The position numbers and the translations under genes were made by a program. The notes under the pieces are model-generated. The model ran no database searches, was not told the origin of the DNA, and was given only the letters and a program-made list of their open reading frames with translations. From NCBI RefSeq assembly GCF_018143015.1, contig NC_054749.1:34774000-34837999 (forward strand): DNA of 64,000 bases, in the 5' to 3' direction. This document shows positions 48,101 through 59,900 of this stretch, one piece after another (position 1 is the stretch's first letter; every line of letters begins with the position of its first letter). This stretch comes from Lytechinus variegatus. Taxonomy: Eukaryota; Echinodermata; Echinoidea; Temnopleuroida; Toxopneustidae.

Positions 48101-48574
48101 TTTGCTGTCAACTCAGTATTTAAATTTTAAGATACAAGGTTGTATTAGCCCTGCCATGAGGTTGCTTTGATTCATGATGACCCCCCCCAAAAAAAAAGAC
48201 TTGTGTGACTTCAATACTAAAAATGAGGAAGTTTGGATGATTTCATATTGAAACAAATCTACCTCAAATTAGCAATAGCTTTTTCCTACATATTCTGCAT
48301 ATTTTCCCATATTTTTCCCCATTTGAAGAACAAGTGCGATCAGTGAAACTGAATTCTGATTCAATTAACCACATTCTATTCTGAATCTGTACTTTTCGAA
48401 GGTCACAACTTGCTCTTCAAGTCCAAGCAACTCAAACGTCTTCAGTGGGAGGCAGCACAGAGAGAGAAGGGTTTGCTGACAGATGAAACACCAACATCGG
48501 AGGCTTCAAACCCTGACACACGTGCCAATAACGCAATAAAGGAAGGGACTTCACAGCAGCTTGATTCGGGCTAG
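42108..48574 (+). CDS. DUS1L: tRNA-dihydrouridine(16/17) synthase, DUS1L type
   Basis: Nine coding exons join in phase to 517 residues: 42108-42338, 42935-43043, 43812-43862, 44831-45026, 45498-45746, 46420-46701, 47056-47201, 47748-47864, 48402-48574. The enzyme reduces uridine in the tRNA D-loop using FMN and NAD(P)H. The N-terminal TIM-barrel shows the Dus motifs [12 protein letters not shown], then LNLGCPQ with the catalytic Cys106, then KIRIFP, VHGRTRE, and [13 protein letters not shown] for phosphate binding. After the helical domain, residues 318-360 hold four 11-residue repeats. The C-terminus has a Cys-rich putative zinc cluster (residues 428-459: [13 protein letters not shown] ... 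CRACCKH), typical of DUS1L and absent from bacterial Dus. An acceptor just before the ATG implies a 5' non-coding exon. Introns contain a SINE and a MITE. Confidence 0.95.
43212..43480 (+). mobile_element. Val-tRNA-like SINE in DUS1L intron 2
   Basis: The head GGTGTGTTGGCTCAGTTGGT with anticodon loop CTCACAA (CAC) and B-box GGTTCAAACCCC is followed by gcgtcagaccaaaag, a body with gtttggcgttcaa and the end catgtctatttcg plus aaaatatggattttcat. It shares head and tail with 50728-50914 but has about 80 bp of extra central sequence. Confidence 0.85.
44522..44685 (+). mobile_element. MITE family A, copy 2 (DUS1L intron 3)
   Basis: The ends CCAGGGGAGCGTTTCATGAA and TTTCATGAAACGCCCTCCAGG are inverted repeats. 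The interior has cgacaagttgtcagatctg, attttgattggctgagagg and aaaatgggacttgtcgg. A weaker relative occupies 45222-45330 in the next intron. Confidence 0.85.
46535..46663 (+). repeat. Coding 33-bp tandem repeat in DUS1L exon 6
   Basis: Four units (33, 33, 33 and 30 bp) encode [33 protein letters not shown] and [10 protein letters not shown]. The units differ by several substitutions, so the expansion is not very recent. It sits between the helical domain and the C-terminal zinc cluster. Confidence 0.9.
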
Positions 48575-50727
48575 ATCAATCAACGAATTAGTCTTGTTCT
48601 CAGACTTCTAGTGAATTTGGACTAATTCGCCTTAGCAATGCAGACTTTATAAAGATATTTATTCTTCATATTCAGGGATATTTGAGAGATTAATCATTTG
48701 GCTGTGGACTTGTCGGAATTTGCAATCTAAATGAAATCAAAACTTATTCGGAAATTATGATGAGTTTGGGTACAGAATTTTAATTTAAATATTGATACAT
48801 GTACTTAAAACACATTTCATTCATTTTGGATCGTGCCTGAAGAATGTAATACGCCAAACAATGTCCCTGCAGCATAGTACATTTTTATGCATTTTATTTA
48901 TTTTTCATTGTCATTACCATTGGTTGGCACTGGATTATAAGTACCTAAAAGCTATATTTCTATTTTTCATTCTGAATTGTATATCATACAATTGTGCTGT
49001 AAATGCATTTTTAGCCATTTTCGTAATTGAGTCTTACTAAACGTCACTGCAAGCATGATCTAATGCACGTAATTAGACTTCTTATTTGTGGTAGAGTGTC
49101 CTTAATGGCTGTTCTTAATGTTTTCTGAACGATAATAGTAAAGGTAATAATGGTATTGTTTTATAGCGCGCACACATTATCCAAACACACTCATGGTGGT
49201 GCTGCATGTAGCTTAACAACATGCTACAAATATAAACAAACCAATAATCATAAATTACATGATTGATGCAAAAAGTACAAACATTAGCGAGTATATGATT
49301 TATCATCACTAATTGGAATTCACAAAGAAAATTGGTTGCCATGTATAGATGAGATATGTGGTCAGTTTATACAGCAGAGGTTTTTTAATGTGGTCTTAAA
49401 GGGTTCTGAATGAAGTTGATGTGCTCAATCTTTCTATGTATCAGTTCAGTGGTTCAGGCATTAGTCTCATACTTTTTTGTCGAGGTGGGGGGGGGGGGTT
49501 ACAAAGTGTTAATTGTATTTTGTTTTCAAATGACTGATTTCAGAAGACATTTTTGTACTCTGAAAATGGCTCAATTTCCTGGTAATACCATTATCATGGT
49601 CAAGTACTATAATATGGATGTAAGTAAATTGAGTGGAGTAGAACAGTCATAATTTTTCTTGCATTAAATGGTAAAGAGGGTAGTAAAACAAAAGACATAT
49701 TTTTTATTTAAAAACTTTATAACTAAAGTACAATGTCCATGTGGAAGTGTCCACTTGGTAATAGTCATCTGGCATTTGTTGTGTCAAGGTTGGATTACTT
49801 TAAACCACACTAGTTTCAATTACCTAATTGTTTTAACCTGCTTCATACATATGCTGATTTTGTGTAATATATGCCGAGTTGACTAGAAATGATTAAACTT
49901 TTTAATTTTTTTAATCATGTACTATAGTATAGTATAGTGCAAATTACACTTGATTTAACTGTTAAAAATGCAAATAATACGACTTGCTGTAAGCTGTATC
50001 ATATTTTTTGGCCATTCTGAATGCCATTGATCACCCAAGCAATTGTGAAAGAACCTTAATTTATAGTACTATTGACAATTAAAGTGGTCAGTGATATGTC
50101 ACTTAAATTTTTTAAAGCAAATTTTGAGATTCTTTGGTACAAATTTGAATAAGAAAACTGATTTTATCATTATTGAATTTGATTGTAACTATGCACACAT
50201 TTTCAATAAGCCATGTACATAGGATCAAAGGCTTTATTTTGAATAGTCATTTATTTATACACATATTTTCATTTTAACTGGTTACACTCAAGTTTTACTA
50301 TCAAATAGATCTGTCATTTAGTTGAAAGGCCTTGTTTTACAGAAAAATGCATTAGAAGCTTGCTTTTTGAAACCGAAATCTTGGCATTAATCTTATTCAC
50401 AATTATTTATTTCATGTAGGATCACCCAACCCATCAAAGGCAGATAAAGTGCTTTTAGCTTTGACAATGCAATAATCCTGTTCTCAGTTGTAAACTGCGC
50501 ATGAGCAGTAAAAGGTTATTTGAGATAAACCATCAAGTTTTTCATATTCCCTGACATAAGCACTTGTAATTAGGTAACTACTTATGTATTTATTTTAATA
50601 TATTCTTTTTATCTCAACCAAGCTGCTCTGTACCATGTCTATCTTTGTTAGAATTTGATTGCTTTGCTGGTAAAGCTTACACAACATCATCATTTAAAAG
50701 TGACAGTGCTCACCATAGTTCTCAACC
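48575..50727. other. DUS1L 3' flank; no gene seen
   Basis: AT-rich sequence that probably includes the 3' untranslated region. I could not choose a polyadenylation site. No further exon is supported. Confidence 0.45.
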
Positions 50728-50914
50728 GGTGTGTTGGCTAAGTTGGTAGAGCGTGTGCCTCACAACCGGGAGGTCAGGGGGTTCAAACCCCGGCCGCGTC
50801 AGACCAAAAGACGTTAAAAGTTGGGAGTTTCTGCTACCATGTTTGGCGTTCAATGGTTAAATGGTTTCATGTCTATTTCGAACAATAAAATATGGATTTT
50901 CATCTTTCATTCTA
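50728..50914 (+). mobile_element. Val-tRNA-like SINE, short form
   Basis: The head GGTGTGTTGGCTAAGTTGGT, anticodon loop CTCACAA and B-box GGTTCAAACCCC match the SINE at 43212-43480. The same gcgtcagaccaaaag, gtttggcgttcaa and catgtctatttcg markers follow. The central insert of the longer copy is missing. Confidence 0.85.
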
Positions 50915-52893
50915 ATGGATCATAGGAAAGGTCATTTTAGAAAAGTTGATCATGAGCCAACTGTGAACTGACTTATATTTAACACTTATTATTTTGTTCA
51001 ACTTTTCAAATTTTTTTTTTTTGGGGGGGGGGGGGGCAGATGAGATGTAGTAGGGTATGATAATGTTGGAAATTAAAAATCACTAAATTTGATTTGTACT
51101 ACAGTGTAACAAGTAATACATTTTAGGAAATATAAATACAGATGATTTTTACTTGTCATTTTTCAAACTGTCATGAATGTACTGGGAAATACAGTTATAT
51201 ATTACCCATATTTTGGCTGTGATGGTCTGTTTTGTTCTTCTTTTAAGAAATCATCTAGAGTTTCAGAGGTTATTTTCCTGTGGGCATGTTGCTGGATACT
51301 TTAAAATGGAGTATTAAAATAGGAATGTGAATAGTGTTTTTTGCCATTTTCATTTTAAAATTATAGTGGTTGCATTTATCTGAGTTATTATCTACATATT
51401 CCGGCTTTCAGATATAAAGCAAACTATATTCTGTACACACACACACACACCTTCACCCCCACATATATATACATGTATTACATATATATGACATTATTTA
51501 ATCTTTGAAAATTAAATTTTCTTACCCATTGAAGCAAATGTCTTATTTTACAATGAGACCTACAAATAATAGTTTTTTAAACAGGCAGTTTGGATTTTTT
51601 TCCAACAATAGACTCATATTCTGTTTTGACTTTAAATCGAAATGATTGCCTTATCAATTGGATAAATAGAATGGTCTGATCGTAAATCATAAACAAGTAA
51701 TAAAAATGCATAGAATAATTTTCGTAATGCACTCTGATGCACAGATTAACTATTTGCCATGTTTTAACTCACAGACATACGGTGAGGGAGAAAGAATGGG
51801 AGAGGGGGAGAAAGGGAGGGACGGAGAGGGAGAGAGAGTGGGGGTGAGAAGAGGGGGAGTGACAGGATATACACAATAAAGAAAAAAAGGATGTGCTCTT
51901 TATGGGAAATAATATAAAACAGATTAGGATGAATATGAACGGATTGCAATAGACCTTAAAAAAAATCGAAAAGAAAATTAATGTGACTACAAAAACAATA
52001 ATTTCTGCCTTTTCCTACGATGGCAATCAGATTAATTTCCATTGGACATGCAGCTTTGCAATCCTGAATATATATATATATATATATACATTTTTTTTTT
52101 TTGGGGGGGGGGAAGGGTGAGGGAAACTTATCCCCACGTTTCTTCACACAGACACCCAATACTTAGCGTAATGAGCCAAAAACTTTGAGGGGAACAAACT
52201 TCAAACATCATTGTGTAATGAGCATAATTTTTTAGAAAGTTTTGAGTGAACGAAAAATATTCTTTACCTTCTTTGATAAGAAAATCTAAAGAGTGATTAA
52301 TTAGTCAATACAATATAACATGTTTAATGTTTTTTCCTTTCCTTTTTGTTCATTTTGTTCTTGTTGGTCGAACGTTTTGGGGCCATATGCCTTCGGTCAA
52401 GCCCTCCCCCCATTTATGCCAGTGAAGGCACTCTCTCTATTAACATTTTAATTTTGTTAATTCTTGAATCCTTTTCGTCTATCTATATCAATTACGTCCA
52501 TCCTCGACACCATCACCCCAACCATGGGCGGAAATCACGGGTACGTGCGCCCCCTACTCAAATTTAGGGTCTTTTGTAATGAAAAAAAATTCAAAATCGA
52601 AATAAAACATGTATTTTGGACGAGATAACCTTACTTTTGGGGTGATAATCTTTATTTTGCTTACCAAATTTTCCATCCCCTTGTTCCCCCTACCTTTTAA
52701 GAGAGATTTCCGCCCCTCCCCCAACATCATCACGTCATCGGCAGGCATCCTCCTCGATCTCACAGCTCGAGCTCTAGCTTTTGCCTCATCAATCATCAAG
52801 TGCGCGTGCGTTGTCTCATACTCTGCATCACATGATCGTTCACAGCAAGTGATACCGAGGATTTTGCAGACGACGTTCCGACTTTATTTCACA
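50915..52893. other. Intergenic; upstream region of gamma-glutamyl hydrolase
   Basis: Mostly AT-rich, with a short (CA)n near 51438, a purine-rich tract at 51780-51860 and a (TA)n/T/G run near 52070-52115. Bases 52690-52890 are more GC-balanced and probably contain the promoter and 5' untranslated sequence of the next gene, but no TATA box is evident. Confidence 0.4.
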
Positions 52894-55800
52894 ATGAATA
52901 CTTTTATCTTTAATGTAACTTTCCTAATTATTTCAGTGTCAATCATCTCTACATATGCTCTTCCACTCCGTCCAGTAGTTGGTAAGTTGCAATACCTCAT
53001 ACTTATTTTTTGTTTCACTGAAGTAATTCTCCGGCTGATTTGTTGCCTTTTGATTGTGATTACGGAAACTCCACCTGTGTCGCGCCTGGCGCTCCGGCTG
53101 GGTGAGAGCTGCGATTGCCGTTGAGTGGGCCCTACACTGACATAAGTCATAACTCACTATTTAATTTGACCGTGCTTAATTGTGCCAAATATATTTGACT
53201 AATTATCTGTGTACCTAAAGACACATACACAAGGTCCTCGGTGTACTAGTAATCCGAATTCAAGCAGGATCTACATGTTTATGATGTTTCAATAATATTT
53301 TTTTGCAGCATGCGCATGTTTGAATCAAATTTAAAACTCACAAGTTCGGACATCACAGAAACTGAAAATTTTGGTCTAGCCCGTGATGAGATGGATGAGA
53401 AGTTTGACAGGAGAGTGAGAAGGAGAAGGATTGAAAGAAGGAAGGAGGATGAGAAGAAAAAGTAGGAGTGCTCAGTAAAAAGTTAAAGAAGAAAAATGAA
53501 AATGAGCTATAATCGAGGAGGGTGATCATGTTACAAGAATCTATTCTGTAAAACTAGGTCTAGTTATCCACTTTTTGTGCCGGGCTGTCTTGACTTCAGT
53601 TCTGTATTGACTTATGATGAAAAATTTATTGATTATTAGTTACTAGGACTGAAAGGGCCATTTTCAATCAAATCAAATTATTTTTATAAGGGCAGTGTAA
53701 AATGGGCCTGATTGTAAATTGTCACATAATATTAGCCCTATATTGTTTTATAGTCTGGAGTAGCTGCAACCTCAAACATGAATAATTTTCCAGTCTAGAC
53801 AAACATACCAAATTGGATTTACTGGGATTTGGAGGAGCAGTTACGTATTGATACTGCATCTAGAGACTTTAATTTGAAAGAAAGGGGAAGGTAGTCTAAT
53901 AGTAGACCAAAAGCTTCAGTCTCTGTATTTTGGTTGTTCTGCTGAACTGCGTTGGCTCACTCACCAATACATAGACTGAAAAGCTTGGAGGCCCGGACGT
54001 ACAGACAACGTATTTTAGCAGTAACGTTAGAGAGAACAGCGGGAATCCGATTTTCCGATCGTTTTTTTGTACATAAAATGTCATATTATGAAAAAAAAAT
54101 CACATCCATATTTATGAAAAAATGTTTAAAATTCAGAAATATCGTACCTTAGACCTCAGTTACCGCTAATTCTTTTGAAATGATGATCGAAACATCGTCA
54201 TCTTCGATCCTTTCGTTGGTCAAGGTAAGTTGCCATCTTGGATGACGTCATCATCATTACAGACGTATTTACCAGTCGCTACCTATCGCGATTTGTGCCG
54301 CTGCTTTGCGCTGCGCTTGGACATATTGATGTGCGTGCGTTCGGAACTTGTCGCTCGCATTGATTGGCCAAGATATCGAAAATTTAATCGGAAAGCCTTG
54401 ATAAAAGCACAACTCGTTGACGGCTGCCATATTTTCCTCTCCGGCAGATCGGTCAAAAAATAAGGAATAACCTGGGGAATAACTCATTGGTAACGTATAT
54501 TTTCAAAATATTATAAAATTTATATGATATCAATAGAAAGATTAGAGTCTAACGAATATAGTGGACCTTCGTCCAAGATAATATAATGTCATTTAGAATC
54601 TAAAAGAAGTAACAAATCTGGACAAAACCCGTCCGCCGAATTGTCGGACCAGATTACACATGAAGGCTCGTACTGACACATTGCCGTCGGTAAATGGGGA
54701 TTGTAGTAAAATGTCAGAAATTGTTGAATAAATCCCAGAAACGACGGTTATTGCTGTCTAGTCTAATAGAGCTTTACTGTTTTATTGGTAATTGAGTATT
54801 AAGTTCCCCCTTTTTTTCCAAACGCATTTAAGGTGTGTTGGCGCAAGGGAGTTCCTCATCGATAAAGAAGTATGGGGCCTCTTACATCGCTGCATCCTAC
54901 ATCAAGTATCTGGAGTCTGCTGGTGCTCGAGTTGTTCCCGTCCTTGTAAATCAAACGGATGAATACTATAACAACATTTTCAAATCTCTCAATGGGTAAG
55001 ATGGGTTTTAAAGACATTTGTTCAGGACGGTTAGCTGTGCTCCTGTAGGAAACTATGGCCCGTATTCTGAAGTCAGGTTTAACTTTAAATTAGACCATGG
55101 TCTAACTCTGCTAAAATTATGAGGAGCCGAAAGTTAAAAAATACTGTATATATTGTATGATACTTATGTTTACTATTTTGTTTCCTTTTGCTTTCATAAT
55201 GAAGAAAAATACTTCAGTTATCATTCTCAGACAATTATGAACGATTTGTCATTTTTTCTGAAGTCTGGTGATTGAATTCAATGTGATTCCATGTAGATGG
55301 GATCTGGTTTACAAGATGAGAGCTTTGAAATAAAATCTGCTATCATTATAAGGCAAAAAGTTACAAAATCTTATTAGTCCTATTTCAGATAGTTTTCGAT
55401 TAGAGATCAGATAGAGGAATATTCCTAAAGTATTAGCTTTAATAGTCTAGTATTCCTCACTCAATAAGCATGATTAATTCAAAATTCTAATATTTACAAT
55501 CTATTCCATGCTTTTTGTGGTCTAGGGTCACATTTTATAAGGTAAGATCAACAGAGCATTGACTAAATCTCCCTATCAAAGCAAATTTATTAGTTAGCAT
55601 AAAAAAGTCATCACCAATTTTGAAATGGAAAAAACCTCCAGAACTGCATTTACACCACCAAAATAACTTATTTTACTTTATCAGTATAAAATGATTGATC
55701 TTGAGATATTGAACACAAGTTTATTGATAAGAGTCCTAAGACAGAATTCTGAGTATTTTTCTTCTCCATTTTATTCTATCTCAGGATACTGTTTCCTGGA

Positions 55801-56947
55801 GGAGGGTCTGACATTGTAGATGTTTCTCACATCGGCTATTCAGGGGCAGCACATATTCTCTATCATAAAGCACTTGAGGTAAACTCAAAGGAAATGGATT
55901 ATTTCAATTATCTGTACATATTTATATTTGATAATTTGATGATTGTTCAGGTATTGCATTTTACACTTTGAAAATAGTAATGAATATGGTTTTACTCAGT
56001 CATAATAAAAGTAACCTGATGAAAAGTATATACACTGTATATTAACATAATGATGATCAAATAATCTTTACTGAACTGGGCTTTTTTGGTCTGTAAAATT
56101 ACTGGGGAGGGGGGGGGGGGGGTCCGAAGGGGCCATTCAAAAAGTTGTAATTGCCTTTTGAAATTGCAAAAAGAGAAAGGTAAACATTGGTACAAAATTA
56201 CACAAAAATCCTTTTTTTTACATAATATGCATAAATCATGAATTTCTGTGATAACTTTTTAAAAAAAGCTTCTTGTAAATTGCTTTTTTATCCTAGAAGT
56301 ATCCTGGAAGACCTGTTAGTATTGAAGCATAGAAAAAAAAATCTGAAATTGACATTTATTCACTAGTCAAGGGGGGGGGGGCCTCTGAGGCCCCCAGTGC
56401 AGTTAGGGTTTAATAAAAAAACATTTTTTTTAATAAATCATACTGACAAAGGTAAATGTAATGACACATTAATGTTTTATTGAGGAAAAACTTGAAAATA
56501 AACAGAATAATAAAAAAAAAATCAATAACAAATTTTAAGTTTTTATGAGAATTTAGTCAATTATTTTTAGAAATTTCATTCATAATTCCATCATGTTTGT
56601 ACTGTTACAACTAGTTTATAAAACAGCAATCCCATTCCCTTTGTTGATATAATGTCTTAATACCCTAGGCTAACAAACAAGGAGACTTCTTTCCTCTCTG
56701 GGGAATATGTCTTGGATTTGAGGAGCTTATGGTGCAGACGGCTGGAGAAGATGTACTTATAGAAGGCATCAAGGCATCCAATATTAGTTTCCCTGTACAG
56801 CTAGAACAAGGTAAGGTTCTTAAAAATGTTCTTATATGAGGATATACAGTAGTAATAATGAGGAGGAGGGTGAGGACGGCGACGACGATGATGATGATAA
56901 TGATGATAATGATGATCATGATGATGGTGTTGATGATGATGATGGTG

Positions 56948-56978
<31 letters not shown>

Positions 56979-59900
56979 GAATAATGATGATGATGGTGAT
57001 GATGATGATAATGATAATGATGATAGTGATAATTATGACGATGATGATGATGATGATGATGATAATGATGATGATGATGATGACGATGATGTTGATGATG
57101 ATGATGATGATAATGCACTTATATGCTGATTGCTCAAGGTGCTTTTTAAATAGGTGATGATTGTCATTTTATTTCATTGTTGCAAAGTGCCTATAACAAG
57201 GGCTAGCATCACCTTGAACTCTCAAGTGACTCACCAACATTAATTCAATAGGTGTTTTTGCTGGCATTGCTGACAAACTCACCCTGTTTAGAGTCCAGTA
57301 ACTGATCACATACAGATAAAATCAAAGCTGTTATAGTATAAGGTGCAGAACAAAGTAAAGAAAGAAAGGCCTACTTGTATATGAACAGATTTTTAGAGTA
57401 AAAAAAATGTATATGGAAAACAAGGTTATTGGAATCATTTACTTGTATCATTGCATTTGATAATAGAGGATTATTCATACAGTGTATTTTGGCACCAGAA
57501 GATTTGACAGTAGGACCTAAGCGCTAAAAAGGTCAAGCTTTTGTTTTTTGCAAGTTTGAGAGAGATAAAGTTCAGTCACTTTATTGATGACCCTGTATAG
57601 GGTCATTGCTGTCTATGATGAAAGGAAGTGAGTGGTTTGTCTAATGTGTAATTTAGCAATTGTAGTCATATTCCTTATCAGGCAATGATAATGATAGTGG
57701 TCAGCTGCATGTTGATTTGAATACAATCTGTTATTAAAGCTATTGTTTAAACAGACAAAGAATTATATGGAGCCAAGACATAGACCTAGATATAGTATAA
57801 TACATATGCATAGTATATGCATTGTGACCCCAATTTATTTCTTTATTTTTTTTTATGTATATGGGGATACCATATGTTGGGCTTATATACAAAGTACATG
57901 TGTTTAAGGATTTTTTTAAAGATATGAGATATGTTTATTTTGTAGGGGACATTAATTGGGGTCATGTACATTTGTTTTTAATTTGAAAATTTAATCTAAG
58001 GTAAGTGATGATTCTATTATGTCTATCCTATTACCAACTTCATCTTTCATCCAATATTCTACTACAGTGTACACTCTTGCATTGTACCCTCCTCCTCCCG
58101 TTCTTTACAATCCTTTTCCATTTTATACTGGGTCTGTCTCCTGGTCTGTCTTTTGGGGACCATTTCATCAACATTTTTGTCTGACAAGTTGTCAGATCTG
58201 ACATCTTTCCTTGATTCTGATTGGCTGAGATGCACTGTTACTATAGTAACTGTCGGATAAAATGGGACTTGTCGGATAAAACGTCTGACAAGTCCTTTCA
58301 TGAAACGCTTCCCAGGTCTTGTTTACTTTAGTTGCCCATCGGTAATCCATCTAGGGCTTGTTTCATGAAAACATCAGAACTAAATCTATATGCCATCTCT
58401 ATGGAAAGCCAAGATTAACAATAACTGTTACCTGTAGGTAACATACATAATCTCTATGGAAAGCCTAGATGGACAATAACTGTTACCTGTAGGTAACAGA
58501 CATATATGCTTTCCACATGCAAATTTCTTGCATATGCATTTTGTTTATTTAGCACATTGCCTAGCTTGGCTTTCCATAGAGATGGTGTCGAGCTGTAATT
58601 TTACACTTTTATGAAATGTGGCCCCATTGATATTTGATTTTGAACTACATGTATGGCCATCTTACACAAGTAGTCATACATTCATCTCCAAAGAGTTTGA
58701 TATATGCCATTTTCTTTCTAGGTTATGAACAGAGTAGATTGCTGAATGCCAACACTACACCTCCCAGTATCATCAAGACTCTGTCAACAGTCAATTCAAC
58801 TCTCAACTCACATAACATGGCATTAACTCCAACTGTAAGTATGAAAGCGATGATGTGGTCAATAAGCCTGGCTATTAACACCTTTACGTTTTAGGCTTGC
58901 AATCAGCTGTGGATTTTCTGAATGTAGTCAAACGCAACAAAGCGCAATGAAACCAGCTATTACGAGGTCAATACATAGGCTAACGCAGAGGTGTTGGTTT
59001 CTGGCCCAGTAGTTTGAATTTTTCAAATATTTGCAGCTGAAGGCAACCAAATATCATATGAGCAAAGACTAGTGGCAACAAGCAAATGTAAGCAAGGTAG
59101 TGCAAGAATGAAACAACAAGCAACAGCAATTATCTTCACGTAGGTGTTTACACAGCGTTAAGGTTTGATTACCGTTAATTACCTTGCTTTAGTTCACATC
59201 ATCTTGCTTTGTTCCGTGCAACTTTGTATATGAGCTCATAGGCAAATGTGTGATTGCAACTTAAGATGATCTTTAAGATTAATGATGATGATGGTAGCGA
59301 TTTGGGTGATAATGGCGACTTTGTAGTTGGCGGTGATGATGATGATTTTGGTGGTTGAATGGTGTAAACATGATGGTAATTGTGGTGGTGATGGCCGTGT
59401 TGATAATGAGGATGGAAATGGTGGTGATGAGATTAAGTGGGCTTAAATTAATCCAAGACTATAGGGACTATGGCCTTTAATCCCTCTCATCAGATATTTT
59501 ATGTGTCTTTTCTATTTTCCCATTTGCACTGTAATATAGAAATGTTCTTGGTAGAAAGATGACCTTGCATTAAAAGATGTCAGCATCTCAGGCCTGGGAT
59601 GACAATGGTGGTGATGATGATGAGGATGATAATGATTGAGTAGTATAAAGATGGTTATGATGAGGTTGGGAATGATAATTGAAATGGTGGTGAAAAACTA
59701 CAAGGTGGTGAAAAACTACAAGGTGGTGAAAAACTACAACTACATCTTGATACATTTTAAAACTTTATAAATTAAACCAGAAATTCTATGTTTTGTTTAC
59801 AGAACTTCACCAGATTTACAGCCTTGTCCTCCTTCTTTCAAGTTCTTTCAACCAACGTAGATCTGAATGGTGTTAGGTTCATATCAACCGTTGAAGGTAT

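Noticed and set aside
52609-53124. A 171-codon plus-strand frame spanning GGH exon 1
   Set aside because: It is in another frame from the signal peptide and runs into intron 1; the GGH frame from ATG 52894 joins exon 2 in phase.
54230-54487. A 77-codon plus-strand frame and a 72-codon minus-strand frame
   Set aside because: Both overlap the CpG-richer, promoter-like island; neither has splice support or recognisable motifs.
56801-57157. Poly-Asp, poly-His and poly-Met proteins
   Set aside because: Frames over a GAT triplet microsatellite in a GGH intron.
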